From the NCBI RefSeq assembly GCF_000686705.1, contig NZ_JMLJ01000011.1, positions 1 through 64,000 of the forward strand: a stretch of DNA of 64,000 nucleotides, given 5' to 3'. Below, piece after piece: positions 20,126 to 28,863 of this stretch. The notes under the pieces were generated by a model. The model searched no databases. It saw only the letters and a program-made list of their open reading frames with translations, and was not told the origin of the DNA. Source of the DNA: Clostridium hydrogeniformans DSM 21757. Its GTDB lineage: Bacteria > Bacillota > Clostridia > Clostridiales > Clostridiaceae. The stretch's first letter is position 1; each line of letters starts with the position of its first letter. The translations under genes were made by a program, and so were the position numbers.

Positions 20126-21820
20126 TTGGAGTTTAATATAAAGGATGTACCTTTTAGCAGAAGACGCTCATATTTTGCTATATCTTATTTATTAGAAGGA
20201 AGTAATTATGAAGAGGGATTATATATAAGAAATGTAAGAGGCGGAGATGATAGAATAAGCCACCTTCTTAAGATAGATATGGTTTATGAGGGTAAGGTTA
20301 TCGATTATAGAATAATAGAAGAACCACATAAGTTAACCCTAGAAAGCCATTATGGTAGTATATACTTTTCCTTAGAAGATAACAATACCTTAAGATTAAA
20401 GGGAAGTGGTGTTACTTTAAGGTTAAAGGGACCAAAAGGATATTATGATAATATAGTTAACCTAGGAGATTATTATGAATTAAATGCTTATTCAGAAGGA
20501 TTACGCTTAGGAATAGTACCACTAAAGGGAGTTATGAAGGTAAATGCTCCTTGGAAGATTATAAGATCAGAGTTTATATCTATAGATATAAGTGGGGAAA
20601 GCTTTGAAGCAGCTATAGAAGTGTATGATACTGTTAAGGAAGAAAGAGTAAGGTTTAAAGATTTTAGTAAGTGTGTGGAAGATAGTGAAGAGGATTTTAA
20701 CAATTGGATTAATAAAACTTTAGAAGGGAAGAAGGAGTATGAAAAGGGAAGAATTCTTGCTTCTTATATAACTTGGAGTAGTGTGGTTCATAGCAGAGGG
20801 ATGTTAGATTATGATGCTATGTATATGTCTAAAAACTGGATGAATAATATATGGAGCTGGGATAATTGTTTTAATGCCATGGCTCTTATAGATAATAATC
20901 CACAGATGGCACTAGAACAGCTACTAATATTTTTTAATAAACAAGATAAAAGTGGAATGATACCAGATTTTATAAATGATAAGTACTGTTATTATAATTC
21001 AACTAAACCTCCTATCCATGGTTGGGCAATAAGCTATATGATGAAAAGAAATCCGAAGTTTTTTTCTAATGAAGTAATAAGTAAGTTATATGAGCCATTA
21101 AAAAACTGGACTAATTGGTGGTTTAAGTATAGAGATAGTGATAATGATGGAGTGCCAGAATATACTCATGGAAATGACTCAGGCTGGGATAATAGTACAG
21201 CTTTTCATAATGGGGTACCCGTAGAGCTTCCAGATTTATCAGCTTTCTTAATTTTACAACTAGAGGTATTAATAGATTTTAGTGAAAGACTTAAAAGAGA
21301 AGAGGAAAGAGAAGAATTCCAAAATAAAATTAATAAGTTAGAAAGTAATATATTGGAACATTTCTGGAATGGAGAAAAATTTCAAGGCTGTATTAGTGGA
21401 AGTCATGAAAGTACTATAGGGGATAGCCTTATATTATATGTACCACTTATATTAGGAGAAAGGTTACCAAAGCACATTAGAGAAAAACTTATAGAAGGGT
21501 TAAAAGAGGAAGGGAGATTTTTAACTAAACATGGATTTCTAACAGAAGCTTTAAATAGCCAGTGGTATAAGGATGATGGATACTGGCTTGGACCTATATG
21601 GGCACCATCAACAATGATAATGGTAGAAGCTCTTAAAGCAGTAGGAGAAGAAGATCTTGCCATTAATGTGAGCAGAGCTTATTGTAATATGGCTCTTAAA
21701 AGTGGAATGGCAGAAAATTTTAATGGGAAAACTGGAGAAGGATTAAGAGATAAGGCATTCACATGGACATCTAGTGTGTTTTTAATATTAAATAATTATT
21801 TATGGATAAAAGGTAAATAA
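20126..21820 (+). CDS. GH63-like alpha-glycosidase ((alpha/alpha)6 barrel)
   Basis: A 564-residue cytoplasmic protein. I choose TTG 20126, eight bases after GGAG; the earlier TTG at 20102 has no ribosome site. A beta-rich N-terminal half precedes an (alpha/alpha)6 toroid with MNNIWSWDNCFNAM, KPPIHGWAISYM, YRDSDNDGVPEYTHGNDSGWDNS and YWLGPIWAPS. These resemble GH63/mannosylglycerate-hydrolase and glycogen-debranching families, and the Asp of GNDSGWDNS is the likely catalytic acid. The exact substrate cannot be told: an alpha-glucoside or alpha-mannoside is possible. It sits between lacZ and a LacI regulator, so it probably handles a second linkage in the same oligosaccharide. Confidence 0.8.
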   Translation: MEFNIKDVPFSRRRSYFAISYLLEGSNYEEGLYIRNVRGGDDRISHLLKIDMVYEGKVIDYRIIEEPHKLTLESHYGSIYFSLEDNNTLRLKGSGVTLRLKGPKGYYDNIVNLGDYYELNAYSEGLRLGIVPLKGVMKVNAPWKIIRSEFISIDISGESFEAAIEVYDTVKEERVRFKDFSKCVEDSEEDFNNWINKTLEGKKEYEKGRILASYITWSSVVHSRGMLDYDAMYMSKNWMNNIWSWDNCFNAMALIDNNPQMALEQLLIFFNKQDKSGMIPDFINDKYCYYNSTKPPIHGWAISYMMKRNPKFFSNEVISKLYEPLKNWTNWWFKYRDSDNDGVPEYTHGNDSGWDNSTAFHNGVPVELPDLSAFLILQLEVLIDFSERLKREEEREEFQNKINKLESNILEHFWNGEKFQGCISGSHESTIGDSLILYVPLILGERLPKHIREKLIEGLKEEGRFLTKHGFLTEALNSQWYKDDGYWLGPIWAPSTMIMVEALKAVGEEDLAINVSRAYCNMALKSGMAENFNGKTGEGLRDKAFTWTSSVFLILNNYLWIKGK

Positions 21821-21902
21821 TTCAGATAATTATGTGAACTTTGTTGATTAGTAATAGATAATTTGATATTATTAAAGGAAAACTAATATAATAGGTGATG
21901 AA

Positions 21903-22922
21903 ATGGCTAGAACAATTAATGACGTGGCAAAAGAAGCAGGGGTATCCATTACTACAGTTTCAAGGGTACTTAACAATAATTACCCAGTGAAAAAGGAGAC
22001 TAGAGAAAAGATAGAAAAAGCAATAGAAAAATTAAATTATAGACCTAATACTATGGCAAGAAGCTTAATAACAAAAAAGACAGGAGTTATTGGAGTTGTT
22101 GTACCAGGGCTTACAAATCTCTTCTTTCCAACTGTTGTAGAAGCCATAGAGGAATATATAGACAAAGAAGGCTATAGTATAATGCTTTGTCATAGTAAAG
22201 GAGATAGTAAAAGAGAATGTGAGATTATTGAAGGTTTGCTATCTAAAAGAGTAGATGGGATTATAGCCATAGATCCTTCCTATGAAAACTTAAAAAGCGG
22301 ATATTTAGGTAAGGTTTGCGCTACAGTTCCAACTATACTTGTAAACGGTTCACCAGAGGGGTTTAAGGGGAACTTTGTTTCCTATGATGAAAAGGTGGGC
22401 ACCTTAGAGGCCTTTGATTATTTATATGAATTAGGGCATAGGAAAATAGCTTTTATAAGAGGAGATAATAGTTTTTCTTATGACCTTAAGGAAAATGTTT
22501 ACAAAGAGTTCCTAAAAGATAGAAATATAGATTATTTAGAAATAATTAAGGTTGGACAGGCTAATAGCTTAGGGGTAATAGATAAGTCTGGAGATATAAT
22601 AAGGGATAAAATTAAGGAAAGTGAGCCTACAGCTATATTTTGTTGTAATGATTTAATAGCCCTGTCTACTATGAAGGTATGTAGTGACTTAAATTTAGAA
22701 ATTCCTAGGGACATATCTATAATAGGGTTTGATAATACCCTAATATCAAATATAATGAGTCCTAAGCTTACTACTGTAGATCAAGGGATGGTAGAGTCAG
22801 GACAAAGGGCAGCTATGGAGCTTATGGATCTCTTTGATAAGGACATAAGGAGAAATAAAAAAATAATCATAGATACTAATTTAATAATAAGAGAAAGCAC
22901 AGGAAAAGTAAGAAACACCTAA
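21903..22922 (+). CDS. LacI-family transcriptional regulator
   Basis: A 339-residue regulator. The N-terminal helix-turn-helix with hinge (TINDVAKEAGVSITTVSRVLNN, followed by the usual NYRPNTMARSL) precedes a periplasmic-binding-protein-like sensor domain (about 60-330). It starts at ATG behind AGGTGATGAA. It is the last gene of the lacZ cluster and is the probable local repressor that releases DNA when the transported sugar binds. I could not pick its operator with confidence. Its final codons form one arm of a terminator shared with the convergent hydrolase gene. Confidence 0.9.
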   Translation: MARTINDVAKEAGVSITTVSRVLNNNYPVKKETREKIEKAIEKLNYRPNTMARSLITKKTGVIGVVVPGLTNLFFPTVVEAIEEYIDKEGYSIMLCHSKGDSKRECEIIEGLLSKRVDGIIAIDPSYENLKSGYLGKVCATVPTILVNGSPEGFKGNFVSYDEKVGTLEAFDYLYELGHRKIAFIRGDNSFSYDLKENVYKEFLKDRNIDYLEIIKVGQANSLGVIDKSGDIIRDKIKESEPTAIFCCNDLIALSTMKVCSDLNLEIPRDISIIGFDNTLISNIMSPKLTTVDQGMVESGQRAAMELMDLFDKDIRRNKKIIIDTNLIIRESTGKVRNT

Positions 22923-22940
22923 TATTAATAGGTGTTTCTT
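22910..22940. terminator. Bidirectional terminator overlapping both convergent coding ends
   Basis: AAGAAACACCT (22910-22920) and AGGTGTTTCTT (22930-22940) form the stem. It includes the last codons of both the LacI gene and the hydrolase gene, so both proteins end in Arg-Asn-Thr (plus Tyr in one). Confidence 0.85.
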
Positions 22941-23860
22941 ATGTTATAGAGCATAAAATCTAAAGTGTTATTGGCAAGGCTTAATAAATCAAAGGTCTTA
23001 GCATTACTTAAGGCATGATTACCCCCTGATATAACATTTAACTGAAAGTCACAGCCTTTTGAGATCCCAGCTTTATAAAGAGCATTCCCTTGAGATAAGG
23101 GAACTACCTCATCCATTTCGCCATGAACTATTAATGTGTTAGGAGAAGAGGATGATACATAATTTATAGGACTTAACTTTTCAAGAGACTCTTTAGAATT
23201 TAAATCTGAAGCAAATGTGTTTAGAGCAGATTTAAATTCTTTATTATCAAGAGTAGTTAAATCTGTAGGTCCGCTGTAACTTACAACATATTTAATATTA
23301 TAGTCAACATCCTTAAGCATCCTATAATTACTTGAGCTATTTTCATTATTATAGGCTGTTAAAAGTGCTAAATGAGCGCCAGAAGATACTCCAAGAACGC
23401 CTATATTCTCAGTATCAAAGCCAAACTCTTTATAATTTTTAGTAATCCACCTAGCAGCATCCGCGCAATCATCTATAGAATCTTTAATAGATGATGACTT
23501 ATCAACTAATCTATAGTTTGCACTTACTACAGCGATACCTTCACTACGAAGAGTATTTACTATAGGTAAAAAGCTTTCAGGAATTTCCTTATCACCATAT
23601 CTCCATTCTCCGCCATGGAAAAATAAAACTACGGGAGTTTTTTTATACCTTTGTTTAGTAGGGGTATATATATCAAGGTTTATATTCTTCCCATCAATCT
23701 CTTTATAACTTATATCCTTAAATTCTGTATTTAATATAACTTGTAAATCTTCTTCTGCATGCACCTGTTTCGACAATATTGGAGGTACATCTGGTGATAT
23801 AAATAAGTAGCCTATAATTAATGCCATTGCTAAGGTTATGGATAAAAAGATTTGTTTCAT
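22925..23860 (-). CDS. Secreted alpha/beta-hydrolase (esterase/lipase)
   Basis: 311 residues from ATG 23860 (AGGAGGTG just upstream); a longer reading adds 13 residues with no site. It opens with a signal peptide or anchor (KQIFLSITLAMALIIGYLF, then an AEE region near 35), so it acts outside the membrane. The hydrolase core shows the oxyanion motif HGGEW, nucleophile Ser159 in GVSSG, an acid in HGEMDEVVP and the His of GGNHALS. This resembles BD-FAE/esterase-like acylglycan or acylpeptide hydrolases. Possibly it removes acyl groups from polysaccharides, in keeping with the nearby glycosidases, but the substrate is not known. Confidence 0.85.
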   Translation of the reverse strand: MKQIFLSITLAMALIIGYLFISPDVPPILSKQVHAEEDLQVILNTEFKDISYKEIDGKNINLDIYTPTKQRYKKTPVVLFFHGGEWRYGDKEIPESFLPIVNTLRSEGIAVVSANYRLVDKSSSIKDSIDDCADAARWITKNYKEFGFDTENIGVLGVSSGAHLALLTAYNNENSSSNYRMLKDVDYNIKYVVSYSGPTDLTTLDNKEFKSALNTFASDLNSKESLEKLSPINYVSSSSPNTLIVHGEMDEVVPLSQGNALYKAGISKGCDFQLNVISGGNHALSNAKTFDLLSLANNTLDFMLYNIRNTY

Positions 23861-24101
23861 AGATTCACCTCCTAGTATATAGAATTGATTATAGTACAAT
23901 ATTTTATACTAATGGTTAAGAAATAAAGACGGAATAACTTGTATAGGAGGGAAGAAACACATGTATTTCATTGGATAAGAATCCATATTAATTAAGTTTT
24001 AAGGTTAATTTATCAATCTTGCTAAAACAAGATAAGTTAATGAGATTTTTTAAAGAATATGGGAATAGTGAGTATGAAAAAATCATATTTATTTTATAAA
24101 T

Positions 24102-24148
24102 GTTTTATGCTTAAACTATACTTGAAAAGTATAGTTTAAGCATAAAAC
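24102..24148. repeat. 22-bp perfect inverted repeat with three-base loop
   Basis: Arms 24102-24123 and 24127-24148 match over all 22 bases around GAA. It lies just downstream of the Rrf2 gene and probably ends its transcript, but no U-run follows on either side, so it is not a standard terminator. The rest of the gap 23861-24158 has no supported gene. Confidence 0.75.
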
Positions 24149-24158
24149 AAAAGAGGTG

Positions 24159-24569
24159 CTAGTCCTCTTTCAATAAATCACCGAAATTTATAGATTCTAA
24201 ATTATCAATTAAGTTTTGTTGAACTGACGCTAAGGCTTTATGTATCTTACAAAAATCTGTATTAGACTTATTGCAATTATCTTTATCGTTAAGGCAACGA
24301 TTTACATATATAGGACCGTCTATTGCAACAACTACATCATATAAGGATACATGCTCAGGCCTTTTATTTAAGGCATATCCACCAGTAACACCCCTATAAG
24401 ATTTAACTATTCCAGCTTGAGTTAATTTTCTTAAAAGCTTTAATAAAAATCTATGAGGTACGTTTTCATTTTCAGATATAACTTTAGCTTCAATTTTCTC
24501 TCCAAAACCTAGTTTAGATAAGTAAAGAATTACTCTTAGTGCATAATCTACCTCTTGAGTTATTTTCAT
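24159..24569 (-). CDS. Rrf2-family transcriptional regulator with cluster-binding cysteines
   Basis: A 136-residue winged-helix regulator beginning MKITQEVDYALRVILYLS, the Rrf2 signature, with a recognition helix near 40-60. Three cysteines (Cys92, Cys99, Cys107) in the C-terminal loop match the [2Fe-2S] ligand pattern of IscR/NsrR-type members, so it probably senses iron-sulfur status, oxygen or NO. It stands alone, with no isc/suf genes beside it, so its targets must lie elsewhere. Confidence 0.88.
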   Translation of the reverse strand: MKITQEVDYALRVILYLSKLGFGEKIEAKVISENENVPHRFLLKLLRKLTQAGIVKSYRGVTGGYALNKRPEHVSLYDVVVAIDGPIYVNRCLNDKDNCNKSNTDFCKIHKALASVQQNLIDNLESINFGDLLKED

Positions 24570-24858
24570 ATCTACTCTCCAATATAGTTATTTATACCTC
24601 TTCAATATACTACTAAAAAATGTTAATGTCAATGAAAAACCAGTAATATGTTGTGGTGAATTTAACAAGAAAGTTATATTAATAGTTTTTTTATAAATTA
24701 TATATTAGGTAATAGAAAGATAGAAGGATATTTAGTTAATGCGATGTTTTTATTTAGTGTAAATTAAACTTAAGAAAGTAGAAGAAAGGACTTACAATTT
24801 TACTCATTTCCTAAGATAAAGTTATATTAAAGCATAGAGTTGGAAAATAAAAATATTA

Positions 24859-24887
24859 TTGACATAAGAACGTATGTTCTATATAAT
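24859..24887 (+). promoter_or_regulatory. Consensus promoter containing a LexA box
   Basis: TTGACA (24859-24864), a 17-base spacer and TATAAT (24882-24887) are perfect consensus hexamers. The spacer contains GAACGTATGTTC (24868-24879), which fits the Firmicute LexA/DinR core GAACRNRYGTTC exactly. LexA bound here would block RNA polymerase, and DNA damage would release it. Apart from this promoter and the leader to 24978, the gap 24570-24978 holds nothing I recognise. Confidence 0.8.
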
Positions 24888-24978
24888 TTAAATTGCAGAT
24901 AAATTCTGCATTTAGTCATAAAATCAATAAGGTATTAATATAATGTAATGTACTATAAATAAGCAAGGGGAGATAAGA

Positions 24979-25254
24979 ATGAATAAAAAAGATGGGTTGT
25001 TTGTAAAAATAAATTATAAGATGGATTCCTTAGGTAAGCAAAGAGCAATAGAGGGTATAAAAGGAAAGACTTCTGAGAACTTCACTAAATATCTTTACTG
25101 TGCTGGTACTTACAATAAAAATGGTGGTACTATGATTTTTAGAGTGGAGGACTTTGATGAGGCAAAATATATTATAGATAATAACCCTTTTTCTAAGATG
25201 GATACCTATAGCTATGAGATATTAAGTAAAAATAATATAAATTTATTAATGTAG
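24979..25254 (+). CDS. YciI-like (YCII domain) small protein, SOS-promoter controlled
   Basis: A 91-residue cytoplasmic protein. The middle (YLYCAGTYNKNGGTMIFRV, then EDFDEAKYIIDNNPF) fits the dimeric alpha/beta-barrel YciI fold, where a Gly-rich strand is followed by a helix and the DPF-like motif, here NNPF. ATG lies after GGGGAGATAAG. It has its own perfect promoter with an embedded LexA box and its own terminator, so it should be a single-gene SOS transcript. YciI proteins have no settled function. The family call is moderate; the regulatory call is stronger. Confidence 0.7.
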   Translation: MNKKDGLFVKINYKMDSLGKQRAIEGIKGKTSENFTKYLYCAGTYNKNGGTMIFRVEDFDEAKYIIDNNPFSKMDTYSYEILSKNNINLLM

Positions 25255-25288
25255 AAAAAACCTTATGAAAATTTTCATAAGGTTTTTT
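25255..25288. terminator. Bidirectional terminator (perfect palindrome)
   Basis: AAAAAACCTTATGAAAA is followed directly by its complement, giving poly-U on both strands. It serves the YciI-like gene and the convergent HD-GYP gene. Confidence 0.9.
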
Positions 25289-26355
25289 TATATGGCAAAG
25301 ACAGTCTTATCTATAACTAAGGATAGATTTTCTCTAAGATCTACTTCAGAACCTACCTTTGAAGGAATAGAACTTTTTAATATTTTTACATTAGGACGTA
25401 GTGGAAATTCATGAAAGTTTTCTTTAACTACACATATATCTCCTGTGTTTAGTTGCACTAGAGTTCCCTTAGGGTATGGGATTATAGTTTCATTAAAGAG
25501 TTTAACAAGTAAAAAATCAAAATGTGTTCCTGCATTTCCAAGAATAAATTCTAAAGCTTCATTAGGTGTTAGAGGCATTCGGTATGGTCTGGTAGATGTA
25601 AGGGCATCATATACATCTGCTATGGAAACAATTTTTGATAATATACTAATCTCCTCTTGGTTTTTTCCAAAAGGATATCCAGTTCCATCAACTTTTTCAT
25701 GATGTTGAAGCACTATAAGCCTTGAACTAGTTGGTATATTATGAATATGTCTTAGGTAATGGTATCCAACTAAGGGATGTCGTTTCATAGCATCAAATTC
25801 GTCATCATTAAGAGTAGAAGATTTATTGAGAATATCATTAGGTATAAAAATTTTACCTATGTCATGGATAAGAGCTCCTAGGCATAAATCTCTTAAGTCA
25901 CCCTTTGATAGTTCTAATTTTATACCTATTATTAATGAAAGCACAGATACATTTACGCAGTGCTCATATGTATATCCACTTAAGGTTTTTATATCAACAA
26001 GGCTTACTAAAAGGTCAGTATTAGAGGTTATGTCATCTATAAGCTCTTCCACTAATTTTAATATATCATCTATATTGTTATATATACTGTTATAACTATT
26101 GCATATGTTATTAAATGTACTTTTTACAAGACTAGTTGCTTTTTGTCTTAATTCAGGTTTTACTATGCTTTTAATTTCTGTTTCACTATATTCATCTATT
26201 ATATATAAATAATTAATCCCTAAAAGTTTTATCCTTTTTAAAAGGTTACTTGTAAGCTTCACTCCTTCTTTTAAAAGGATACGGCCTTCATTATCAAAAA
26301 TAGTTTTACCTAGAAAAACTTCGCTTTTAATACAATCAATAGGAACTATTCTCAT
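25288..26355 (-). CDS. HD-GYP domain protein (putative c-di-GMP phosphodiesterase)
   Basis: 355 residues from ATG 26355, with GAGGTGG upstream. An N-terminal region of about 100 residues of the DUF3391-like type precedes an HD-GYP domain: metal ligands in HDIGK, then HHEKVDGTGYPFG, which contains the GYP motif that separates this group from plain HD hydrolases. SIADVYDALTSTRPYR is also typical. Such proteins degrade cyclic di-GMP and so affect motility, attachment or sporulation. A short beta domain closes the C-terminus. It has no membrane segment and is monocistronic. Confidence 0.9.
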   Translation of the reverse strand: MRIVPIDCIKSEVFLGKTIFDNEGRILLKEGVKLTSNLLKRIKLLGINYLYIIDEYSETEIKSIVKPELRQKATSLVKSTFNNICNSYNSIYNNIDDILKLVEELIDDITSNTDLLVSLVDIKTLSGYTYEHCVNVSVLSLIIGIKLELSKGDLRDLCLGALIHDIGKIFIPNDILNKSSTLNDDEFDAMKRHPLVGYHYLRHIHNIPTSSRLIVLQHHEKVDGTGYPFGKNQEEISILSKIVSIADVYDALTSTRPYRMPLTPNEALEFILGNAGTHFDFLLVKLFNETIIPYPKGTLVQLNTGDICVVKENFHEFPLRPNVKILKSSIPSKVGSEVDLRENLSLVIDKTVFAI

Positions 26356-26426
26356 GGTAGTTACCACCTCATAATATATGTATATTCTATATACTACCAT
26401 AAACAAAAATTTTAAACAATTGAAAT

Positions 26427-26471
26427 AAAATAAGGTAAATAAGAATGTTAGGTTCCTATTTACCTTATTTT
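26427..26471 (-). terminator. Terminator after the glutamine synthetase gene
   Basis: Arms 26427-26441 and 26457-26471 (AAAATAAGGTAAATA and its complement) form a 15-bp stem with U-runs on both strands. By position it ends the minus-strand glutamine synthetase transcript. Confidence 0.85.
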
Positions 26472-26570
26472 TATATTAAGTCAAGTAGATTTAGATAGTA
26501 AAATAATTCTAGTAATTTGAAAAAATATAACAAATTTTTTCTTAAAGTTTAACTAATACAATATGCTAAA

Positions 26571-28472
26571 TTAAATGTCTAGTAAATTTTTACTATAAGA
26601 AGAATATAACTTTCTTAATATGGACATCTTCTCATCTAATTCTAGTTGAAGGGCTGATACCTCATCATATTTTTTAGAAGATATAGCTTCTTTGATTTTG
26701 GTAAATAAGCTTTTATTAGTATAACTATCCTTCATTATAAGATGTCTTAATTCGTTTATAGCCATCCAATTAGAAACATCTAGATCCAATGCTCTTTCTG
26801 TAGAGTGAAGCATTTTAAATGAACGTATTTCATCCATATAGTTGTTTATAATTCTATTACTTATTTCAGTAACCCATCTTTCGGTAGCAGCAATCTGAAA
26901 ACTGTTTATTAAGGCATCAGTAAATACATTGTTACCTTTTAAAACTTCAAGTTTTTTAGTTTGAGTTTTAAAGGCTATTAAATTTTCATATACTGTAGCA
27001 GGTGCCTTTCCAAACATAGAATTTCTTTCTTCGTCGTTATAGAATTCAAATACATCTTCCTCAGATCTATAAGCTCTTTCTGTTTCTAGATAATCAGATT
27101 TTTCATTAGGCTTTTTTGATAATTCTTTTAAAAGTTCATCATGGGTCTTTCCACTTTCTAAGGCATATTTAATTCCGTCACACATAGTCATATAAGTCAC
27201 AGCAATAGCTATGTAAGTGTTAGTATAGGGATTAGGGCTTCTAAGTTCAAATCTTGTAGCTAGAGGGTTTTGAAGATCTCTTATTAAAGCTATAAGAATG
27301 GTTCTATTTCTAGAAGGAATATCTACACTTCTACCTAAGGAGGTTACAATACACACAGGAGCTTCAAATCCTGGTTGTAATCTTTTTAAGGAGTCATTGG
27401 TAGAAGATATAAATGGATTCATTATCTCATAATTTCTAAGAATACCCATCATAGCACCATAGCCTATGGTACTTAAGAAGTGTTTTTCTTTAGAAGAGAA
27501 TAAATTCACTCTTTTACCATTCTTAAGTTTTAGGGAAATACCTACATGTATATGCTTACCGTTACCGGCCACCCCTTCTATAGGTTTAGCTAAGAAGGTG
27601 ACTTCAAGGCCATTTTGTCTGAATACTTCCTTTATTAGGGTTCTAACAAGAAGTTCATTATCTCCACATTGCACAGGGTTTGAATATTTCCAGTCTACCT
27701 CTAACTGCTCCATTATATGAGTTAAGCTACCAGTTTCGGTTATTTTAGCTTTAACTCCTCCAACCTCTTTATGACCCATTTCAGGTTCTAATCCGTATTT
27801 TTCCATTAATAAAAGGGATTGTTCAAGGGCAGTTCTAACAGAACCTTTAGTTCTAGTCCAATACTGCTCATGAAGGGCTTGAGAAGTACTTAATTCTTCT
27901 ATCTCAGCTTTATCATTAGGAGTTTTAACCCAAAATTCAAGTTCTGTGGCAGAGGTTATTACAACATCCTCAATATCATCTAAAGTTACATTAAACTGAG
28001 AAAGAGTTTCAGGGTGATCTTTGAAGAGAGTTAATAATGTTGAGTTAAAATGATCTATAGCTCTCTTTAATACGTGACGAGAGTCTACAGGTTTATTATC
28101 ATGATATAAGAAACAAGGAATTCTTAAGGTACCAACAGGTTTATTTGTATCAGGGTCTAAATGTTCATAGTTATAGTCTATGAACCAATTAGCATCTAAG
28201 TCGGCTATCATATCTACTTTTGCGTTATTTAGAGTGGCAATTCCAGGGAGAGAAACAGAAGAACCATCAGTTTGTACTGCAGCTCCATTAAGAAAAGTAT
28301 CAATGTCTTCTAAAAAGACCTTAGTAGGGATTTTCTCGTCAGTATCATTACCAGATAAATCCACTCCAACAAGGGAAACAAATTTTATTTCTGGATGATT
28401 AGTTAATAGTTCAATTAAAGATTCTTTAGAACGGTTTTCTTTTGTTATGAAATAAATTAAATCTTTTGTCAT
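26571..28472 (-). CDS. glnA: Glutamine synthetase, long clostridial form
   Basis: A 633-residue enzyme joining glutamate and ammonia, intermediate in length between type I (about 445) and type III (about 700). Catalytic-domain motifs are ATELEFWV, MGHKEVGG, AGNGKHIHVGIS (the GSGMHxH-equivalent metal/ammonia site) and RFELRSPNPYTNTYIA. A helical C-terminal extension (about 480-633) is not found in type I enzymes. No ANTAR/GlnR-type regulator is adjacent. The Shine-Dalgarno (AAAGGATGTG, 28510-28519) is unusually far from the ATG, with a 24-base hairpin between them. Confidence 0.85.
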   Translation of the reverse strand: MTKDLIYFITKENRSKESLIELLTNHPEIKFVSLVGVDLSGNDTDEKIPTKVFLEDIDTFLNGAAVQTDGSSVSLPGIATLNNAKVDMIADLDANWFIDYNYEHLDPDTNKPVGTLRIPCFLYHDNKPVDSRHVLKRAIDHFNSTLLTLFKDHPETLSQFNVTLDDIEDVVITSATELEFWVKTPNDKAEIEELSTSQALHEQYWTRTKGSVRTALEQSLLLMEKYGLEPEMGHKEVGGVKAKITETGSLTHIMEQLEVDWKYSNPVQCGDNELLVRTLIKEVFRQNGLEVTFLAKPIEGVAGNGKHIHVGISLKLKNGKRVNLFSSKEKHFLSTIGYGAMMGILRNYEIMNPFISSTNDSLKRLQPGFEAPVCIVTSLGRSVDIPSRNRTILIALIRDLQNPLATRFELRSPNPYTNTYIAIAVTYMTMCDGIKYALESGKTHDELLKELSKKPNEKSDYLETERAYRSEEDVFEFYNDEERNSMFGKAPATVYENLIAFKTQTKKLEVLKGNNVFTDALINSFQIAATERWVTEISNRIINNYMDEIRSFKMLHSTERALDLDVSNWMAINELRHLIMKDSYTNKSLFTKIKEAISSKKYDEVSALQLELDEKMSILRKLYSSYSKNLLDI

Positions 28473-28479
28473 AATTGTA

Positions 28480-28503
28480 ATCTTGCATTAGAAGATGCAA
28501 GAT
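28480..28503 (-). promoter_or_regulatory. Hairpin between Shine-Dalgarno and start of glnA
   Basis: ATCTTGCAT (28480-28488) and ATGCAAGAT (28495-28503) form a 9-bp stem. The best ribosome site is 37 bases from the ATG; looping out the hairpin leaves 13. It may control translation initiation. The rest of the divergent gap up to murI at 28864 holds no supported ORF, only a cre-like sequence at 28687-28702. Confidence 0.5.
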
Positions 28504-28863
28504 ATACTTCACATCCTTTCCTACATAATATTGAGTAAAATTTGGGTAATTTAGTTCATTATTGGTATATACTAAAATCCGTTTAAACATAATAAAATAT
28601 AGCAAAATTCTATTATAAACATAGGATTGTGTCAATAATTTTATAGAGAAAAGTATTGATTTAAAGAATAAAAATGAAACAATAAAAAGAAAACGTTTCA
28701 AATAATTGATATAGCATAACATAAACTTTATTAGGAGAAGGATAGATTTTTACAACTATATAGTTTTTTGATAGAATTAATAAGTAAAGATTTAATAAGG
28801 AATTAAACAACATAAGAACTTGAAACGTATTTTAATATGCTTATTATTAAGGAGTGAATAACA

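Noticed and set aside
24029-24100. Short frame starting MRFFKEYGNSEYEK upstream of the 22-bp hairpin
   Set aside because: Only 19 codons, no ribosome site, no recognisable parent gene.
28687-28702. cre-like AAGAAAACGTTTCAAA between glnA and murI
   Set aside because: The right half lacks one T, so it departs from RRGAAAANGTTTTCWW; kept only as a possible weak site.
28426-28722. 98-codon open frame on the minus strand over the glutamine synthetase leader and start
   Set aside because: No ribosome site at any ATG, composition is AT-driven (Phe/Leu/Tyr/Asn), and it overlaps the true start of glnA out of frame.
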